From positions 1-64,000 of the forward strand of contig JAFSJE010000004.1 in assembly GCA_017439425.1 (NCBI GenBank): a DNA stretch of 64,000 bases. The letters run 5' to 3'. The stretch comes from Oscillospiraceae bacterium (GTDB lineage: Bacteria > Bacillota > Clostridia > Oscillospirales > Oscillospiraceae). The notes beneath the pieces were generated by a model that did not search any database, was not told the origin of the DNA, and saw nothing but the letters and a program-made list of their open reading frames with translations. Shown one piece after another: positions 8,721 to 18,304 of the stretch; within the stretch, counting starts at the first letter, position 1, and every line of letters starts with the position of its first letter. The position numbers and the translations under genes are program-made.

Positions 8721-8955
8721 TTTCCTGTATTTAAGGTTTCAGTTTAAGATGATACATAGCTGGGCCTCGGTCCAGCTATGTATTGTTTTCATATCTGCCC
8801 ATATTCGATCTCCGGAGTGGAAAGTTAAGCTTTTTCTTCAAGAAGCTGCTTTCTTTTGAAGACGGAGCTTAACTTTTCACACATCGCTCACCCCCATCCT
8901 AAGAAGAAGGAGGAAGTGACTAAAGCTTTTGATACTTTAGCCATTTAAATTAGTA
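8721..8955 (+). promoter_or_regulatory. oppA1-oppB1 intergenic region: terminator plus long hairpin
   Basis: ACATAGCTGG (8754-8763) pairs perfectly with CCAGCTATGT (8772-8781), followed by ATTGTTTTC: an intrinsic terminator likely to reduce read-through so that OppA is made in excess. A second, longer inverted repeat pairs 8817-8831 with 8866-8880 (GTGGAAAGTTAAGCT with AGCTTAACTTTTCAC, one G-U pair). A third small hairpin (CTAAAG 8920-8925 with CTTTAG 8935-8940) lies between an AAGGAGG (8907-8913) and the oppB1 ATG at 8956. Confidence 0.7.
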
Positions 8956-10539
8956 ATGAGAAAATACATGCTCAAGCGCATACTGTTCTCGATATTCTCC
9001 CTCCTCGTCGTTATCGCCGTGGTTATGGTGCTCGTTTTCTCGCTTATCGAGCGCAGCGTCATTTTCCAGACTGATGACACGTGGAACAAGAAATCGAACA
9101 ACGACCGCATCATCTATGAGTACACGCAGTATTCAAAATACCAGTATCTGAACTACGTTGACTTCACGACCTACGTCGGAAATATCTATGCCGAAAAGCT
9201 CGGCCCGAACTACGGCACCGATCCCGACTTCATAAAGGATTCGAAGTCCGTTCAGTACGCCACCACATACCTTGATAACGAGCTTGTCCAGAAGTTTATC
9301 AAGGAGTATAAGGACAAGGGCTACGAGATCCGCTACCTTGAGCCGATCAAGTTCAAGAGCGGCAAGACCAAGCCCGGCGGAAACGGATATCTCATTGCCA
9401 TTCAGGAGAAGAACGTTCTTCTCCGTCTTTGGGATTACATCGTCCACTTCATTACCGTTGAAACGACGAATGATATTCAGGATCCGAATCTCACCGAGCG
9501 CTATATCCGCTTTGAGGCTGATCCATACGGCGGGCCGTTTGCCATAGTGGGCTCGGGAACGACGCATAAGTACCTCTTGTACTTCAATAACCGCTTCCCG
9601 TTCATCCATCAGAACTGGCTGCACATCAACCTCGGCACCTCCTACACCACCTACCGCGGTCAGGAGATCACTGAGGTTATCAACAACCCGACCGGCGACC
9701 TCATTACCTCGCGCCAGCAGTATCCGGCTCTCCTGGGATCTGATGAGTTCGAGGAGACCGCGATAGACTTCCACTCCGTTACTTATAATAAGGGCACCAT
9801 CTCAGATTTCGAGAAGAGCCTCTTCACTGACGGCTACACCGTCTATAAGTACAACCGCGGCGGTCTCAGCATGATCGAAAACTCCTTCGTCATCGGACTT
9901 ATCGCAGTCGTTATCGCTTACGCTCTAGGTCTGCCTCTCGGTATGCTCATGGCGCGCCGCAAGGACAGACTCGGAGATAAGATCGGAAACGCCTACATAA
10001 TCTTCATCATGGCAGTTCCGAGCCTGGCGTACATCTTCATGTTCGCCGCCATCGGTACGAGCGTCTTTAACCTCCCGTACAAGTTCGCTAACGCCGAGGT
10101 AAAGGTGCTCGCCTACGTCCTGCCGATACTCTCGCTCTCCGCCCGTGACGTCGCAAACCTCATGAAGTGGATGCGCCGCTACATGATCGACCAGATGAAC
10201 TCCGACTACGTCAAGTTCGCCCGCGCTGAGGGTCTTTCAGAGAGAGAGATCTACAATATTCACATCTCCAAGAACGCGATGATCTACCTTGTCCACGGTA
10301 TCCCCGCCACCATCCTCGGATGCCTCACCGGCGCCATCATCACAGAGCGCGTCTATTCCGTTCCCGGTATCGGAAACCTGCTGACCACCGCTCTCAACCG
10401 CCACGACAACGGCGTTATCGTCGCCTGCACTGTGTTCTATACCGCACTTTCCATAATCTCGCTCATACTCGGCGACCTCCTGCTCGCCGCCTACGATCCG
10501 CGAATCAGCCTTAACGAGGATAAAGGAGGTGGACGCTGA
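8956..10539 (+). CDS. oppB: Oligopeptide ABC transporter permease OppB with a large extracytoplasmic insertion
   Basis: 527 residues, against about 300-320 for usual OppB/DppB. Helix 1 (about 9-30) is followed by ~170-200 extra polar residues before the conserved NWLHINLGTSYTTYRGQEI segment (about 215-240), then the usual five-helix permease core with the ATPase-contact loop FARAEGLSEREIYNIHI and SVPGIGNLL. Topology places the insertion outside the cell, near where OppA1 docks. No ribosome binding site lies directly before the ATG; the nearest AAGGAGG is about 42 bp upstream, beyond a small hairpin. The stop codon overlaps the oppC1 start (TGATG). Confidence 0.9.
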   Translation: MRKYMLKRILFSIFSLLVVIAVVMVLVFSLIERSVIFQTDDTWNKKSNNDRIIYEYTQYSKYQYLNYVDFTTYVGNIYAEKLGPNYGTDPDFIKDSKSVQYATTYLDNELVQKFIKEYKDKGYEIRYLEPIKFKSGKTKPGGNGYLIAIQEKNVLLRLWDYIVHFITVETTNDIQDPNLTERYIRFEADPYGGPFAIVGSGTTHKYLLYFNNRFPFIHQNWLHINLGTSYTTYRGQEITEVINNPTGDLITSRQQYPALLGSDEFEETAIDFHSVTYNKGTISDFEKSLFTDGYTVYKYNRGGLSMIENSFVIGLIAVVIAYALGLPLGMLMARRKDRLGDKIGNAYIIFIMAVPSLAYIFMFAAIGTSVFNLPYKFANAEVKVLAYVLPILSLSARDVANLMKWMRRYMIDQMNSDYVKFARAEGLSEREIYNIHISKNAMIYLVHGIPATILGCLTGAIITERVYSVPGIGNLLTTALNRHDNGVIVACTVFYTALSIISLILGDLLLAAYDPRISLNEDKGGGR

Positions 10540-11498
10540 TGCCGAAGAAGAATATAACTAATCAGGATGAGCTGTTCCACTTTATCGACAGCGATACGAT
10601 ATCCTCCGAGAAGATCACGGCGCCGCGTTACAGCTACTGGAAGAGCGTTTTCCGCGTGTTCTTCCGCAAAAAGATCAATATTTTCCTGATTTTCGCGATG
10701 GCGTTCATCCTGCTCTCCGCGTTCATACTGCCGAACTTCTGGTACTATGACTATATGGAGAACGTTACCGACCCCACGACCTTCAACCTTAACCCCGCTC
10801 AGGCGATGGAGCGCTTTGGCGGCGATATAAAGTGGGTGCTCGGCACCGGCCCGTACGGCAACTCCATTATGTACGGTATCGTCTCCTCCGCGAGAACGAG
10901 CCTTCTGCTTGCAATCATCTGCGCCGCCATCAATATGGTGGTCGGCATCATCGTCGGCGCAATCTGGGGCTACTCCAAGAGAGTTGACCAGGTCATGCTC
11001 GTTGTTTACAATATCGTTGCGAACGTTCCGTACCTGCTCCTCGTTTCCGTTCTCGTCTACGTCATCGGCTCCGGCTTCTGGAGCTTCGTATGCGCGCTGA
11101 CGATCACCGGCTGGCTCGGAATTGCGTACTTCTTCCGCACGCAGGTCATGATCATCCGCGACAGAGAGTATTCTCTCGCTTCCCGCTGCCTCGGAACGCC
11201 TGTTCTCCGCGTTATCAACAAGAACATCCTGCCGTTCCTCACGAGCGTTATCGTTACGCTGCTCGCAACCGAGCTTCCGAGCTACATCTCTATGGAAGTT
11301 TTCCTCTCCTTCATCGGAGTAGGTCTTTCCGCTGAGGTCCCGAGCCTCGGCCGAATGATCAGCCAGGCGCAGACCGCGTTCCTCTCCTATCCGTGGGAGT
11401 TCTGGCCGCCGGTCGCCATCGCTTCGGCTATCACAATCATTCTCTACGTTCTCGGTCAGAACCTGGCTGACGCCTCTGACCCGCGCACCCATATGTAA
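10539..11498 (+). CDS. oppC: Oligopeptide ABC transporter permease OppC
   Basis: 319 residues, of usual OppC length. A cytoplasmic N-terminus and first helix (FLIFAMAFILLSAFIL) precede the WVLGTGPYGNSI segment that corresponds to the LGTD..GRD.. motif, then five helices with the EAA-like loop ASRCLGTPVLRVINKNILP and the terminal ASDPRTHM. It forms the channel with OppB1. GGAGGTGGACGCTG is its ribosome-binding region, and it is followed 12 bp later by oppD1. Confidence 0.92.
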   Translation: MPKKNITNQDELFHFIDSDTISSEKITAPRYSYWKSVFRVFFRKKINIFLIFAMAFILLSAFILPNFWYYDYMENVTDPTTFNLNPAQAMERFGGDIKWVLGTGPYGNSIMYGIVSSARTSLLLAIICAAINMVVGIIVGAIWGYSKRVDQVMLVVYNIVANVPYLLLVSVLVYVIGSGFWSFVCALTITGWLGIAYFFRTQVMIIRDREYSLASRCLGTPVLRVINKNILPFLTSVIVTLLATELPSYISMEVFLSFIGVGLSAEVPSLGRMISQAQTAFLSYPWEFWPPVAIASAITIILYVLGQNLADASDPRTHM

Positions 11499-11510
11499 GG
11501 AGGAGAGACT

Positions 11511-13307
11511 ATGTCAGAACAGAATGAAAAAAAGGTCCTCCTCTCCCTTAAGGATGTCGTAGTCAAGTTTAACGTCCGCGGAAGGATACTTACCGCTATC
11601 CGCAACGTAAGCCTTGACATCTATGAAAACGAATCCCTCGCCATCGTCGGCGAGTCCGGCTCCGGTAAATCGGTTCTCACAAAGACCTTCGCCGGTATGC
11701 TCGAGACTAACGGCTTTATCCCGCAGGGCAGCATTATCTTCTCCGACGACTCTCTTTCCGAGACGAATGTCAAGATCGAGGGCAAAAACGAGCACGTTTT
11801 CAACTACTCCATCAATATGCTCAACTCTCTTTCGCCCCTTGAGCGCGGCGCAAAGGAGTACCTCGCCATCGTCGAGAAGAAGAACGCCATTAAGTTCGCC
11901 CAGAGCATGACTCCGGACGAGGAAGCCGACTACAACACGAGAATCAAGGAGCTTGCGGACGATATCGTCGACTCCAACAACTATCTCTGGACTCTCGATA
12001 AGAAGGCGGACGCCGCCGAGTATCAGAAAACCAGCGATAAAATCAAGAATCTCGGCGTTGAGAAGGCAAACCTTGAGAAGGAGAAGGCGGAGCTTATAAA
12101 GAAGCGCGCCGCTGAGTACAAGGCTGACTCCGCAAGGCAGGCAAAGGATCAGAAGGAGCTTCGCGAGCTCGAGGAGCTCAGAGCGAAGAAGATCGCCAAG
12201 GAGGACAAGGCGGGCAACCCCAACGGACTTTCCGACAAGGTGCTCGAGCGCAACAAGCTCATCGCCTACGAAATAGTCCTCTCCATCGGCCGCTATCCGT
12301 TTTACAGCCAGATCAAGCACCTGATGAAGCTCAAAAAGGCTTTCAAAACAGCTATGGAAATCGGTGAGAATCTCGATTCCTCCGCTGTAAAGAACAATAT
12401 TTTTGACTGCACCACCTTCCGCGTAGCCTTCCGCGACTACAACGAGGAGACGAAGAACGTCCACGGCTACGCCATTATAGACTGCGCCAAGGTCAAGTTC
12501 ACGAAGGACTGGCAGCAGATCCGCGGCTGCCGTATCGCCACCGTTTTTCAGGACCCGATGACCTCGCTGAACCCGGTCATCACCATCGGAAAGCAGATAC
12601 AGACCGTTATTCTGAAGCACCAGAAGTGCTCCAAGTCGGAGGCCTACGAGCGCACCATAGATATCATGGGCAAGGTCGGAATCCCTGACCCGGAGAAGCG
12701 CTTCAACGACTATCCCTTTGAGTATTCCGGCGGTATGCGTCAGAGAATCGTTATCGCGATCGCGCTCTCCTGCCAGCCGAAGATACTCATCTGCGATGAA
12801 CCGACCACCGCTCTCGACGTCACAATTCAGGCGCAGATAATCCGCCTTATCAAGGATCTCCAGCATGAGCTCGGCTTCACCACCGTCTACATCACCCACG
12901 ACCTCGGCGTTGTCGCAAACGTCGCTGAGCGCGTCGCGGTGCTCTACGGCGGTCAGATCGTGGAGCTCGGCACCGTTGAGGATATCTTCTATGATCCGCG
13001 CCACCCGTACACCTGGGCGCTTCTGAGCTCGCTTCCGCAGCTCAGCGAAAAGGGTACCGATCTCTTCTCAATTCCCGGCACGCCGCCGTCTCTCTATAAT
13101 AAGATCGTCGGCGACGCGTTTGCCCCGAGATCGAAGTACGCCATGGCAATCGACATGGTCGAGGAGCCGCCGATGTTCAAGGTCAGCGACACCCACTACG
13201 CAAAGACCTGGCTGCTCGATCCGAGAGCGCCGAAGCAGGATATTCCGGAGAATATCCAGAATCTCCACGAGAAGATGCAGAAAACACACGTCAATTTTGA
13301 TGATTAA
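11511..13307 (+). CDS. oppD: Oligopeptide ABC transporter ATPase OppD with a ~260-residue helical insertion before the Q-loop
   Basis: 598 residues, against about 330 for OppD. Walker A GESGSGKS lies near residue 45, but the Q-loop [12 protein letters not shown] is only reached near residue 346. Between them (about 80-340) is a Lys/Glu-rich, largely helical and probably coiled-coil stretch (for example [19 protein letters not shown]). Signature [12 protein letters not shown] (~405), Walker [12 protein letters not shown] (~427) and the OppD/F C-terminal domain ([12 protein letters not shown]) are intact, so ATPase activity is expected. The end GEPF-like Fe-S region of some OppD proteins is not seen. 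Ribosome site AAGGAGGAGAGACT. Confidence 0.92.
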   Translation: MSEQNEKKVLLSLKDVVVKFNVRGRILTAIRNVSLDIYENESLAIVGESGSGKSVLTKTFAGMLETNGFIPQGSIIFSDDSLSETNVKIEGKNEHVFNYSINMLNSLSPLERGAKEYLAIVEKKNAIKFAQSMTPDEEADYNTRIKELADDIVDSNNYLWTLDKKADAAEYQKTSDKIKNLGVEKANLEKEKAELIKKRAAEYKADSARQAKDQKELRELEELRAKKIAKEDKAGNPNGLSDKVLERNKLIAYEIVLSIGRYPFYSQIKHLMKLKKAFKTAMEIGENLDSSAVKNNIFDCTTFRVAFRDYNEETKNVHGYAIIDCAKVKFTKDWQQIRGCRIATVFQDPMTSLNPVITIGKQIQTVILKHQKCSKSEAYERTIDIMGKVGIPDPEKRFNDYPFEYSGGMRQRIVIAIALSCQPKILICDEPTTALDVTIQAQIIRLIKDLQHELGFTTVYITHDLGVVANVAERVAVLYGGQIVELGTVEDIFYDPRHPYTWALLSSLPQLSEKGTDLFSIPGTPPSLYNKIVGDAFAPRSKYAMAIDMVEEPPMFKVSDTHYAKTWLLDPRAPKQDIPENIQNLHEKMQKTHVNFDD

Positions 13308-13318
13308 GGAGGCGGAAC

Positions 13319-14263
13319 ATGGATAATAACGAAAAACAGGTTCTGCTTTCCATTCAGAATCTCGACGTAGTCTTCGGGCGCGGCAAAAAGGCATTCAAGG
13401 CTGTTGACAACGTGTCCTTCGACATTTATAAGGGCGAAACGCTCTCTCTCGTCGGCGAGTCCGGCTCCGGCAAGACCACCATCGGCAGAGCCATCGTCCG
13501 CATAAATCCCTGCTCCGCAGGCGCTATCTATTACGACGGCAAGAAGATCTCCGGCAAGCTCAGCCGCAAGGACGACCGTGAGGTCATCCGCAAGATCCAG
13601 ATGATATTCCAGGATCCCGCCGCCTCGCTTAACGAGCGCGCGACCATCGAATATATCATCTCCGAGGGCCTCTACAACTTCCACCTTTTCAAGGACGAGA
13701 AGGACAGAATAGCCAAGGTTGAGAACGTCATCCGCGAGGTCGGACTCCTTCCGGAGCACCTTACACGCTATCCGCACGAGTTCTCCGGCGGTCAGCGCCA
13801 GCGCGTCGGAATTGCGAGAAGTATTGTCATGGAGCCGGAGTTCATCGTCGCTGATGAGCCCATCTCCGCTCTTGACGTTTCAATCCGCGCGCAGGTTCTG
13901 AACCTCCTCAAGAAGTTCCAGGTGGAGCGCGGGCTCACATATCTCTTCATCGCCCACGATCTCTCAATCGTCAGATTCATCTCCGACAGAATCGTAGTTA
14001 TCTACAAGGGCAGAATTATGGAGATCGCCGAGACAGAGGAGCTTTTCAGCTATCCGCTGCACCCATATACAAAGTCGCTCATCTCCGCGATACCTATTCC
14101 CGATCCCATCATCGAGAAGGAGAAAAAGCTCTTTGTATACGAGCCCGAGAAGATGCACGACTACTCTAAGGAGCAGCCCAGCCTTGTGGATATCGGAAAC
14201 GGCCATATGGTATTCGGCTCTCCCAGCGAGATCGAGAAGTACAAGGCTCAGCGTTTCGGATAA
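13319..14263 (+). CDS. oppF: Oligopeptide ABC transporter ATPase OppF
   Basis: 314 residues, of usual OppF length and without a large insertion. Walker [11 protein letters not shown]-loop [13 protein letters not shown], signature [14 protein letters not shown], Walker [14 protein letters not shown], switch His in FIAHDLSIV, and the oligopeptide-transporter C-terminal region [16 protein letters not shown] are present. It forms the ATPase dimer with OppD1. It starts 11 bp after oppD1 behind AAGGAGGCGGAAC and is followed by a terminator-like hairpin. Confidence 0.93.
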   Translation: MDNNEKQVLLSIQNLDVVFGRGKKAFKAVDNVSFDIYKGETLSLVGESGSGKTTIGRAIVRINPCSAGAIYYDGKKISGKLSRKDDREVIRKIQMIFQDPAASLNERATIEYIISEGLYNFHLFKDEKDRIAKVENVIREVGLLPEHLTRYPHEFSGGQRQRVGIARSIVMEPEFIVADEPISALDVSIRAQVLNLLKKFQVERGLTYLFIAHDLSIVRFISDRIVVIYKGRIMEIAETEELFSYPLHPYTKSLISAIPIPDPIIEKEKKLFVYEPEKMHDYSKEQPSLVDIGNGHMVFGSPSEIEKYKAQRFG

Positions 14264-14276
14264 TAAAAAAGGAATC

Positions 14277-14307
14277 GGGCGTGCGGCATTTGCCTCACGC
14301 CCATTTT
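14277..14307 (+). terminator. Intrinsic terminator after oppF1
   Basis: GGGCGTG (14277-14283) pairs with CACGCCC (14296-14302) with an inner GGC/GCC pairing, followed by ATTTTT. It lies between oppF1 and the ApbE-like gene and ends only seven bases before that gene's ATG. Confidence 0.7.
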
Positions 14308-14314
14308 TAAAACT

Positions 14315-15436
14315 ATGAAAGCTAAAAAGCCATACGAGGAGATTACGGTCTCCTCAAAGCACCTGCCGCTGCGAATTGCGCTCTTTGCCCTCGCGATCGT
14401 AATCGCCGCCGGCTCCATCGGCTACGGCGTAAGTCAGCTCGGAAGGAAAGACCCGGGCTGGTACACGATTAACGCCGCCGCTGACGAGGACGCGCTGATG
14501 TACGCGAACGGCATAAGATTTGAATACTATATGGACGGCTCGTCCGATATGATAAAGGCGGCGCTGCGACTTATCGAGGAGCAGTACACCGCCGCGCTTG
14601 CAAAGGCGTACAAGGAGACTGACCCTGTGAAAAGTTATCCGGGTATCGGCAATCTCGCCGCGCTGAACGCGGGGGAGAGCGTAAAGTGCTCGCCTGAGCT
14701 GTTCGCAATTCTGAAGGACGCCTACGCCAAAACGCTTGAAGGGCGCGGCTATAATATGTTCGCCGGCGCCTACTACGCCGAATGGAACAGCATTATCTAC
14801 TCAAATGACCCCGCTTCATACGATCCTGCGAATAATGAGGATGAGCGGGCGCGCCTTGACGCTATCCGGAGCGCTGTGAACGATTTATCGAATTTCGCTC
14901 TCACGCTCGACGAGGCGACCTTGACCGCTGCGCTCACCGTTTCCGACTCATATAAGGCGCTCGTGAGCGAGCTTGAAATCGACTCCGGCGCGCTTGACCT
15001 GAATCTACTGCGCGACGCGTATATGCTCGGGGCGGTCAAGTCGGAGCTTGAAACTGAGGACTGGCACCGCGGCTACTTTGCCACTGAGAGCGGCCTCGGA
15101 GTGTATCTTTCCGAGTGCGACGGCGGTACAATCGAGGTTTTCGGCGAGGGTGAGGAAGATGTCGGCGCAATCAGCATCGCCGCAGGCGACAGCCTTTCAA
15201 TGTTCCGCTGCTTCGGATATTACGAGGCGGATGGTGAACTGAGAAGCCCGTACTTCACCGCAGCCGGCTCATTCGGCTCGCCCCTTACTATGGTCATTAC
15301 GCTCGACGAGGGCGGCGACGCGGTCGCTTGCGCGTACCACAATATAACGATGCTCGATTCCCGCGCGCCGGAGAAGGGAAGCTATACCGTTCTCTATACG
15401 CTGAAGGGCGAGAAAGTTCTCAGAGCAGCTGAATAA
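14315..15436 (+). CDS. Membrane-anchored protein, possibly a degenerate ApbE-like (flavin transferase fold) protein
   Basis: 373 residues. One membrane helix at about 21-42, then an extracytoplasmic domain. The order LNAGESVKCSPELFAILKDA / GYNMFAGAYYAEWNSI / SGALDLNLLRDAYMLGAV / GYFATESGLGVYL resembles ApbE family (FAD:protein FMN transferase) landmarks ('vs.el..ll..a', 'FD...gpl...W', 'ldlGgiaKGya.D', 'GG'). The ApbE GG-iAKG and Asp/Thr metal site residues are not conserved, so activity is doubtful. The start has no ribosome binding site and sits just after a terminator, so expression may depend on read-through. The ApbE relationship is inference; otherwise function is unknown. Confidence 0.7.
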   Translation: MKAKKPYEEITVSSKHLPLRIALFALAIVIAAGSIGYGVSQLGRKDPGWYTINAAADEDALMYANGIRFEYYMDGSSDMIKAALRLIEEQYTAALAKAYKETDPVKSYPGIGNLAALNAGESVKCSPELFAILKDAYAKTLEGRGYNMFAGAYYAEWNSIIYSNDPASYDPANNEDERARLDAIRSAVNDLSNFALTLDEATLTAALTVSDSYKALVSELEIDSGALDLNLLRDAYMLGAVKSELETEDWHRGYFATESGLGVYLSECDGGTIEVFGEGEEDVGAISIAAGDSLSMFRCFGYYEADGELRSPYFTAAGSFGSPLTMVITLDEGGDAVACAYHNITMLDSRAPEKGSYTVLYTLKGEKVLRAAE

Positions 15437-15442
15437 ATATTC

Positions 15443-15472
15443 ACTCCTCCGCAAAAAAGCGGAGGAGTTTTG
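15443..15472 (+). terminator. Intrinsic terminator at the end of the first opp operon
   Basis: ACTCCTCCGC and GCGGAGGAGT form a perfect 10-bp stem with an A6 loop, followed by TTT. It lies 6 bp after the preceding stop codon. Confidence 0.85.
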
Positions 15473-15493
15473 CATATATGCGGGATTTTCTCC

Positions 15494-15522
15494 TTGCATA
15501 AGCGCGGAGATTGTGATAAAAT
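15494..15522 (+). promoter_or_regulatory. oppA2 promoter
   Basis: TTGCAT (15494-15499) and TAAAAT (15517-15522) with a 17-bp spacer, the same boxes and spacing as the oppA1 promoter. The leader is about 70 nt and ends with the same TTTTGGAGGAAATGGAAAC. Confidence 0.7.
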
Positions 15523-15599
15523 AAACTTTACCCGCATAATTGCTGGGAAAAAGTAAAAAACGCCGAGTGCGTTTAAATAATTTTGGAGGAAATGGAAAC

Positions 15600-18140
15600 A
15601 TGAGCAAAAAACTCACCAAGGTCATCGCTCTCGCGCTGGCACTCGTAATGGTATTCGCTCTTGCCGCCTGCGGTGGAAACACCACCACCCCGGCGCAGAC
15701 CGAAACACCGAAAACCGACGCTCCCGCAACCAGCGATACCCCGAAAACCGACGCTCCCGCAGAGAACAACACCCCGGCTGCCCCTGTTACTTACACCTAT
15801 CAGGACTCCGTAAGCACAATGGCGACCAACTGGAACCCCCACACCTATCAGACCTCTGACGACAGCTATCCTGCCGACTTCCTTCGCATGGGCCTTTACA
15901 GCTTCATCTACAACGATGAGCTTCACCCCCTTGAGGGCAAGGATCCCTACACCGGTTACGTTATCGTTCCGGAGATGGCGGCAGAGATGCCCGTTGACGT
16001 CACCGAGCAGGTAAAGGCTGAGCACCCCGAATTCGGAATCCCCGAGTCCGCTACCGCCGGCTATGCCTACACCATCGACCTCAACCCGCTTGCTACATGG
16101 GAGGACGGCACCCCCATCAACGCCGATACCTATGTCTACTCCATGAAGAAGCTCCTCGATCCGGCACTTCTCAACTACCGCGCTGCTGACTACTATGCAC
16201 AGGGCCTTTCCATCGCGGGCGCTGAGAACTATGCCAATCAGGGCAAGCTCGAGTACGGCGCGATCGGCGTAACCACCACTGAGTACCTTGCAAACGGCGG
16301 AGCCGTTGAGGATCTCTATGTCGACGCTTACGATTTCTGGAATGCAGACGCCTCCTATCTTGACGAGACAGGCAACGCCCTTCCGCAGTACGTTTCCGTC
16401 CTTGACGAGACCGTCTATGGCGCGAATGTTGACGACGCCTTCAGCGGCAAGCAGCTCTATGACGAGTATCTCGGCGCTGGCGCTGACTACGAGGCATACT
16501 CTCCCGATGAGCTCTACACAGTCACCGGCCAGTACGCCACCGGCCTTGATTATGACAGCACAGTCGGTCTCTACAAGTCCGGCGAGTATCAGATCACCAT
16601 CGTATTCGCAAAGAGCCTCGCAGGCTTCAACCTTCTCTACAACCTCGGCTCCAACTGGATCGTTAAGGAAGACCTCTATGAGGCTAACCTCTCCGAGTCC
16701 GAGGGAGTATGGAGCTCCACCTACAACACCAGCGTAGAGACCACCTCTTCCTACGGCCCCTACAAGATGACCGTTTATCAGGCCGACAAGTTCATGAAGT
16801 TCGAGAAGAACGAGAACTGGTACGGCTGGACTGACGGCAAGCACGTCTACGTCGATCCCGAGGACGGCGAGACCTATCAGATGTATCAGACCGACATCAT
16901 CGAGTGCGAGGTCGTACCCGAGGCTGAGACCAACAAGCTCATGTTCCTCAAGGGCGAGCTTATGGGCTACGGTCTCCAGGCTGAGGACTTCGCCACCTAC
17001 CGCAACTCCGATTACGTTTACTTCACCCCGGATGAGACTATCTTCTTCCTCATCCTCAACGGCTACAAGGATGCTATCGAGGGCCGCGAGAAGGCAGACG
17101 ATTTCGACACCGCCACCCGCGATCTCCAGATGCTCCTGAACCTCAACTTCCGCAAGGCTATCGCCGTTACCTATGATAAGGAGCTCTTTGCCTCCACCGT
17201 TTCCCCGGCGCGTTCCGGCGGCTACGCGATCATCGGCAACGCTTACGTCTATGATCCCGAGACCGGCGCTATGTACCGCGATACCGATCAGGCGAAGCAG
17301 GCGCTCTGCGATTTCTACTCCGTTGACCTCGCCGCCTTCAACGGCGACCTCGACGCCGCTGTTGCGTCCATCACCGGTTACGATCCCGAGACTGCAAAGA
17401 CCCTCTTCGGCGAGGCGTTCACCGAGGGACTTGAGGCCGGCTATATCACCGACGCAGATGCTGACGGCAAGTGCGATCAGTCCATCGTCATCGAGTACTC
17501 CCTCTCTGCTGATTCCGACTTCATGACCAAGACCATCGACTACCTCAACGAGAAGATGAACGAGGTCACTGCCGGCACTCCGTTTGAGGGCAAGGTCAGC
17601 TTCGCCAAGTCCGCTCCTTACGGAAACGACTGGTCCAACAAGCTCAAGGCCGGTCTTGCTGATACCGCTCTTGCGGGCTGGTCCGGCTCCAGAATGGATC
17701 CGTTCAGCCTTACCGACCTCTATGTCAACCCGAGCTATCAGTACGATGCCGGCTGGTTTGACGCCACCAAGGTCGATCTCACTCTCAGCGTTGAGGGCGA
17801 GGAGGTCACTATGAACCTCCGCCAGTGGTCTGACGCTCTTAACGGCGCTACCGTAACCGCTCCGAACGGCAAGGATTACTGCTTCGGAGACGGTATTGCA
17901 GAAGTTGAGACCCGTCTTACCATCCTCGCCGCTATCGAGGGTAAGGTTCTCGGCACCTACGACTACATCCCGATGCTCCAGAATGCCTCCGCTGCGCTTC
18001 TCTCCAAGCAGGTATTCTACGTTGTCGAGGATTGGAACCCGATCATGGGCCGCGGCGGCATCACCTATATGAAATATAACTACGACGACGCCGCATGGGC
18101 TGAGTATGTTGCTTCCCAGGGTGGTACGCTCACCTATTAA
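15600..18140 (+). CDS. oppA: Peptide ABC transporter solute-binding lipoprotein OppA2 (canonical domain order)
   Basis: 846 residues. The start at 15600 (MSKKLTKVIALALAL) is preferred over an upstream in-frame codon because it has GGAGG and matches OppA1. Lipobox Cys24, then a TPAQTE/TDAPA linker. The body runs in normal SBP_bac_5 order: NWNPHTYQTSDDSYPADF, LATWEDGTPINADTYVYSMKKLLDP, YGPYKMTVYQADKFMKFEKN, NFRKAIAVTYDKELFA, and finally ETRLTILAAIEGKVL and LLSKQVFYVVEDW near the C-terminus. It is longer than usual (about 540-600). It binds peptides for the pump encoded downstream; ligand unknown. Confidence 0.92.
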   Translation: MSKKLTKVIALALALVMVFALAACGGNTTTPAQTETPKTDAPATSDTPKTDAPAENNTPAAPVTYTYQDSVSTMATNWNPHTYQTSDDSYPADFLRMGLYSFIYNDELHPLEGKDPYTGYVIVPEMAAEMPVDVTEQVKAEHPEFGIPESATAGYAYTIDLNPLATWEDGTPINADTYVYSMKKLLDPALLNYRAADYYAQGLSIAGAENYANQGKLEYGAIGVTTTEYLANGGAVEDLYVDAYDFWNADASYLDETGNALPQYVSVLDETVYGANVDDAFSGKQLYDEYLGAGADYEAYSPDELYTVTGQYATGLDYDSTVGLYKSGEYQITIVFAKSLAGFNLLYNLGSNWIVKEDLYEANLSESEGVWSSTYNTSVETTSSYGPYKMTVYQADKFMKFEKNENWYGWTDGKHVYVDPEDGETYQMYQTDIIECEVVPEAETNKLMFLKGELMGYGLQAEDFATYRNSDYVYFTPDETIFFLILNGYKDAIEGREKADDFDTATRDLQMLLNLNFRKAIAVTYDKELFASTVSPARSGGYAIIGNAYVYDPETGAMYRDTDQAKQALCDFYSVDLAAFNGDLDAAVASITGYDPETAKTLFGEAFTEGLEAGYITDADADGKCDQSIVIEYSLSADSDFMTKTIDYLNEKMNEVTAGTPFEGKVSFAKSAPYGNDWSNKLKAGLADTALAGWSGSRMDPFSLTDLYVNPSYQYDAGWFDATKVDLTLSVEGEEVTMNLRQWSDALNGATVTAPNGKDYCFGDGIAEVETRLTILAAIEGKVLGTYDYIPMLQNASAALLSKQVFYVVEDWNPIMGRGGITYMKYNYDDAAWAEYVASQGGTLTY

Positions 18141-18304
18141 TCTGATTTAATCAGAGGTTCCTTAAAAATTACAGCAATTATGTAGTTGCAGGGGCATAAA
18201 AACCCCTGCAACTATTCCCGTTTTCAGCGACCGGTTTTTGCGAAAGAGCCGGAAGCTCCGACTTTTCGCAAAAATCAGTCAGAATGTTCCACCGGAGGTA
18301 AATT
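18141..18304 (+). promoter_or_regulatory. oppA2-oppB2 intergenic region: terminator plus second hairpin
   Basis: TAGTTGCAGGGG (18183-18194) pairs perfectly with CCCCTGCAACTA (18203-18214). A second inverted repeat pairs TTTTTGCGAAA (18235-18245) with TTTCGCAAAAA (18264-18274). This repeats the two-hairpin arrangement seen between oppA1 and oppB1, although the sequences are unrelated. ACCGGAGGTAAATT precedes the oppB2 ATG. Confidence 0.7.
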
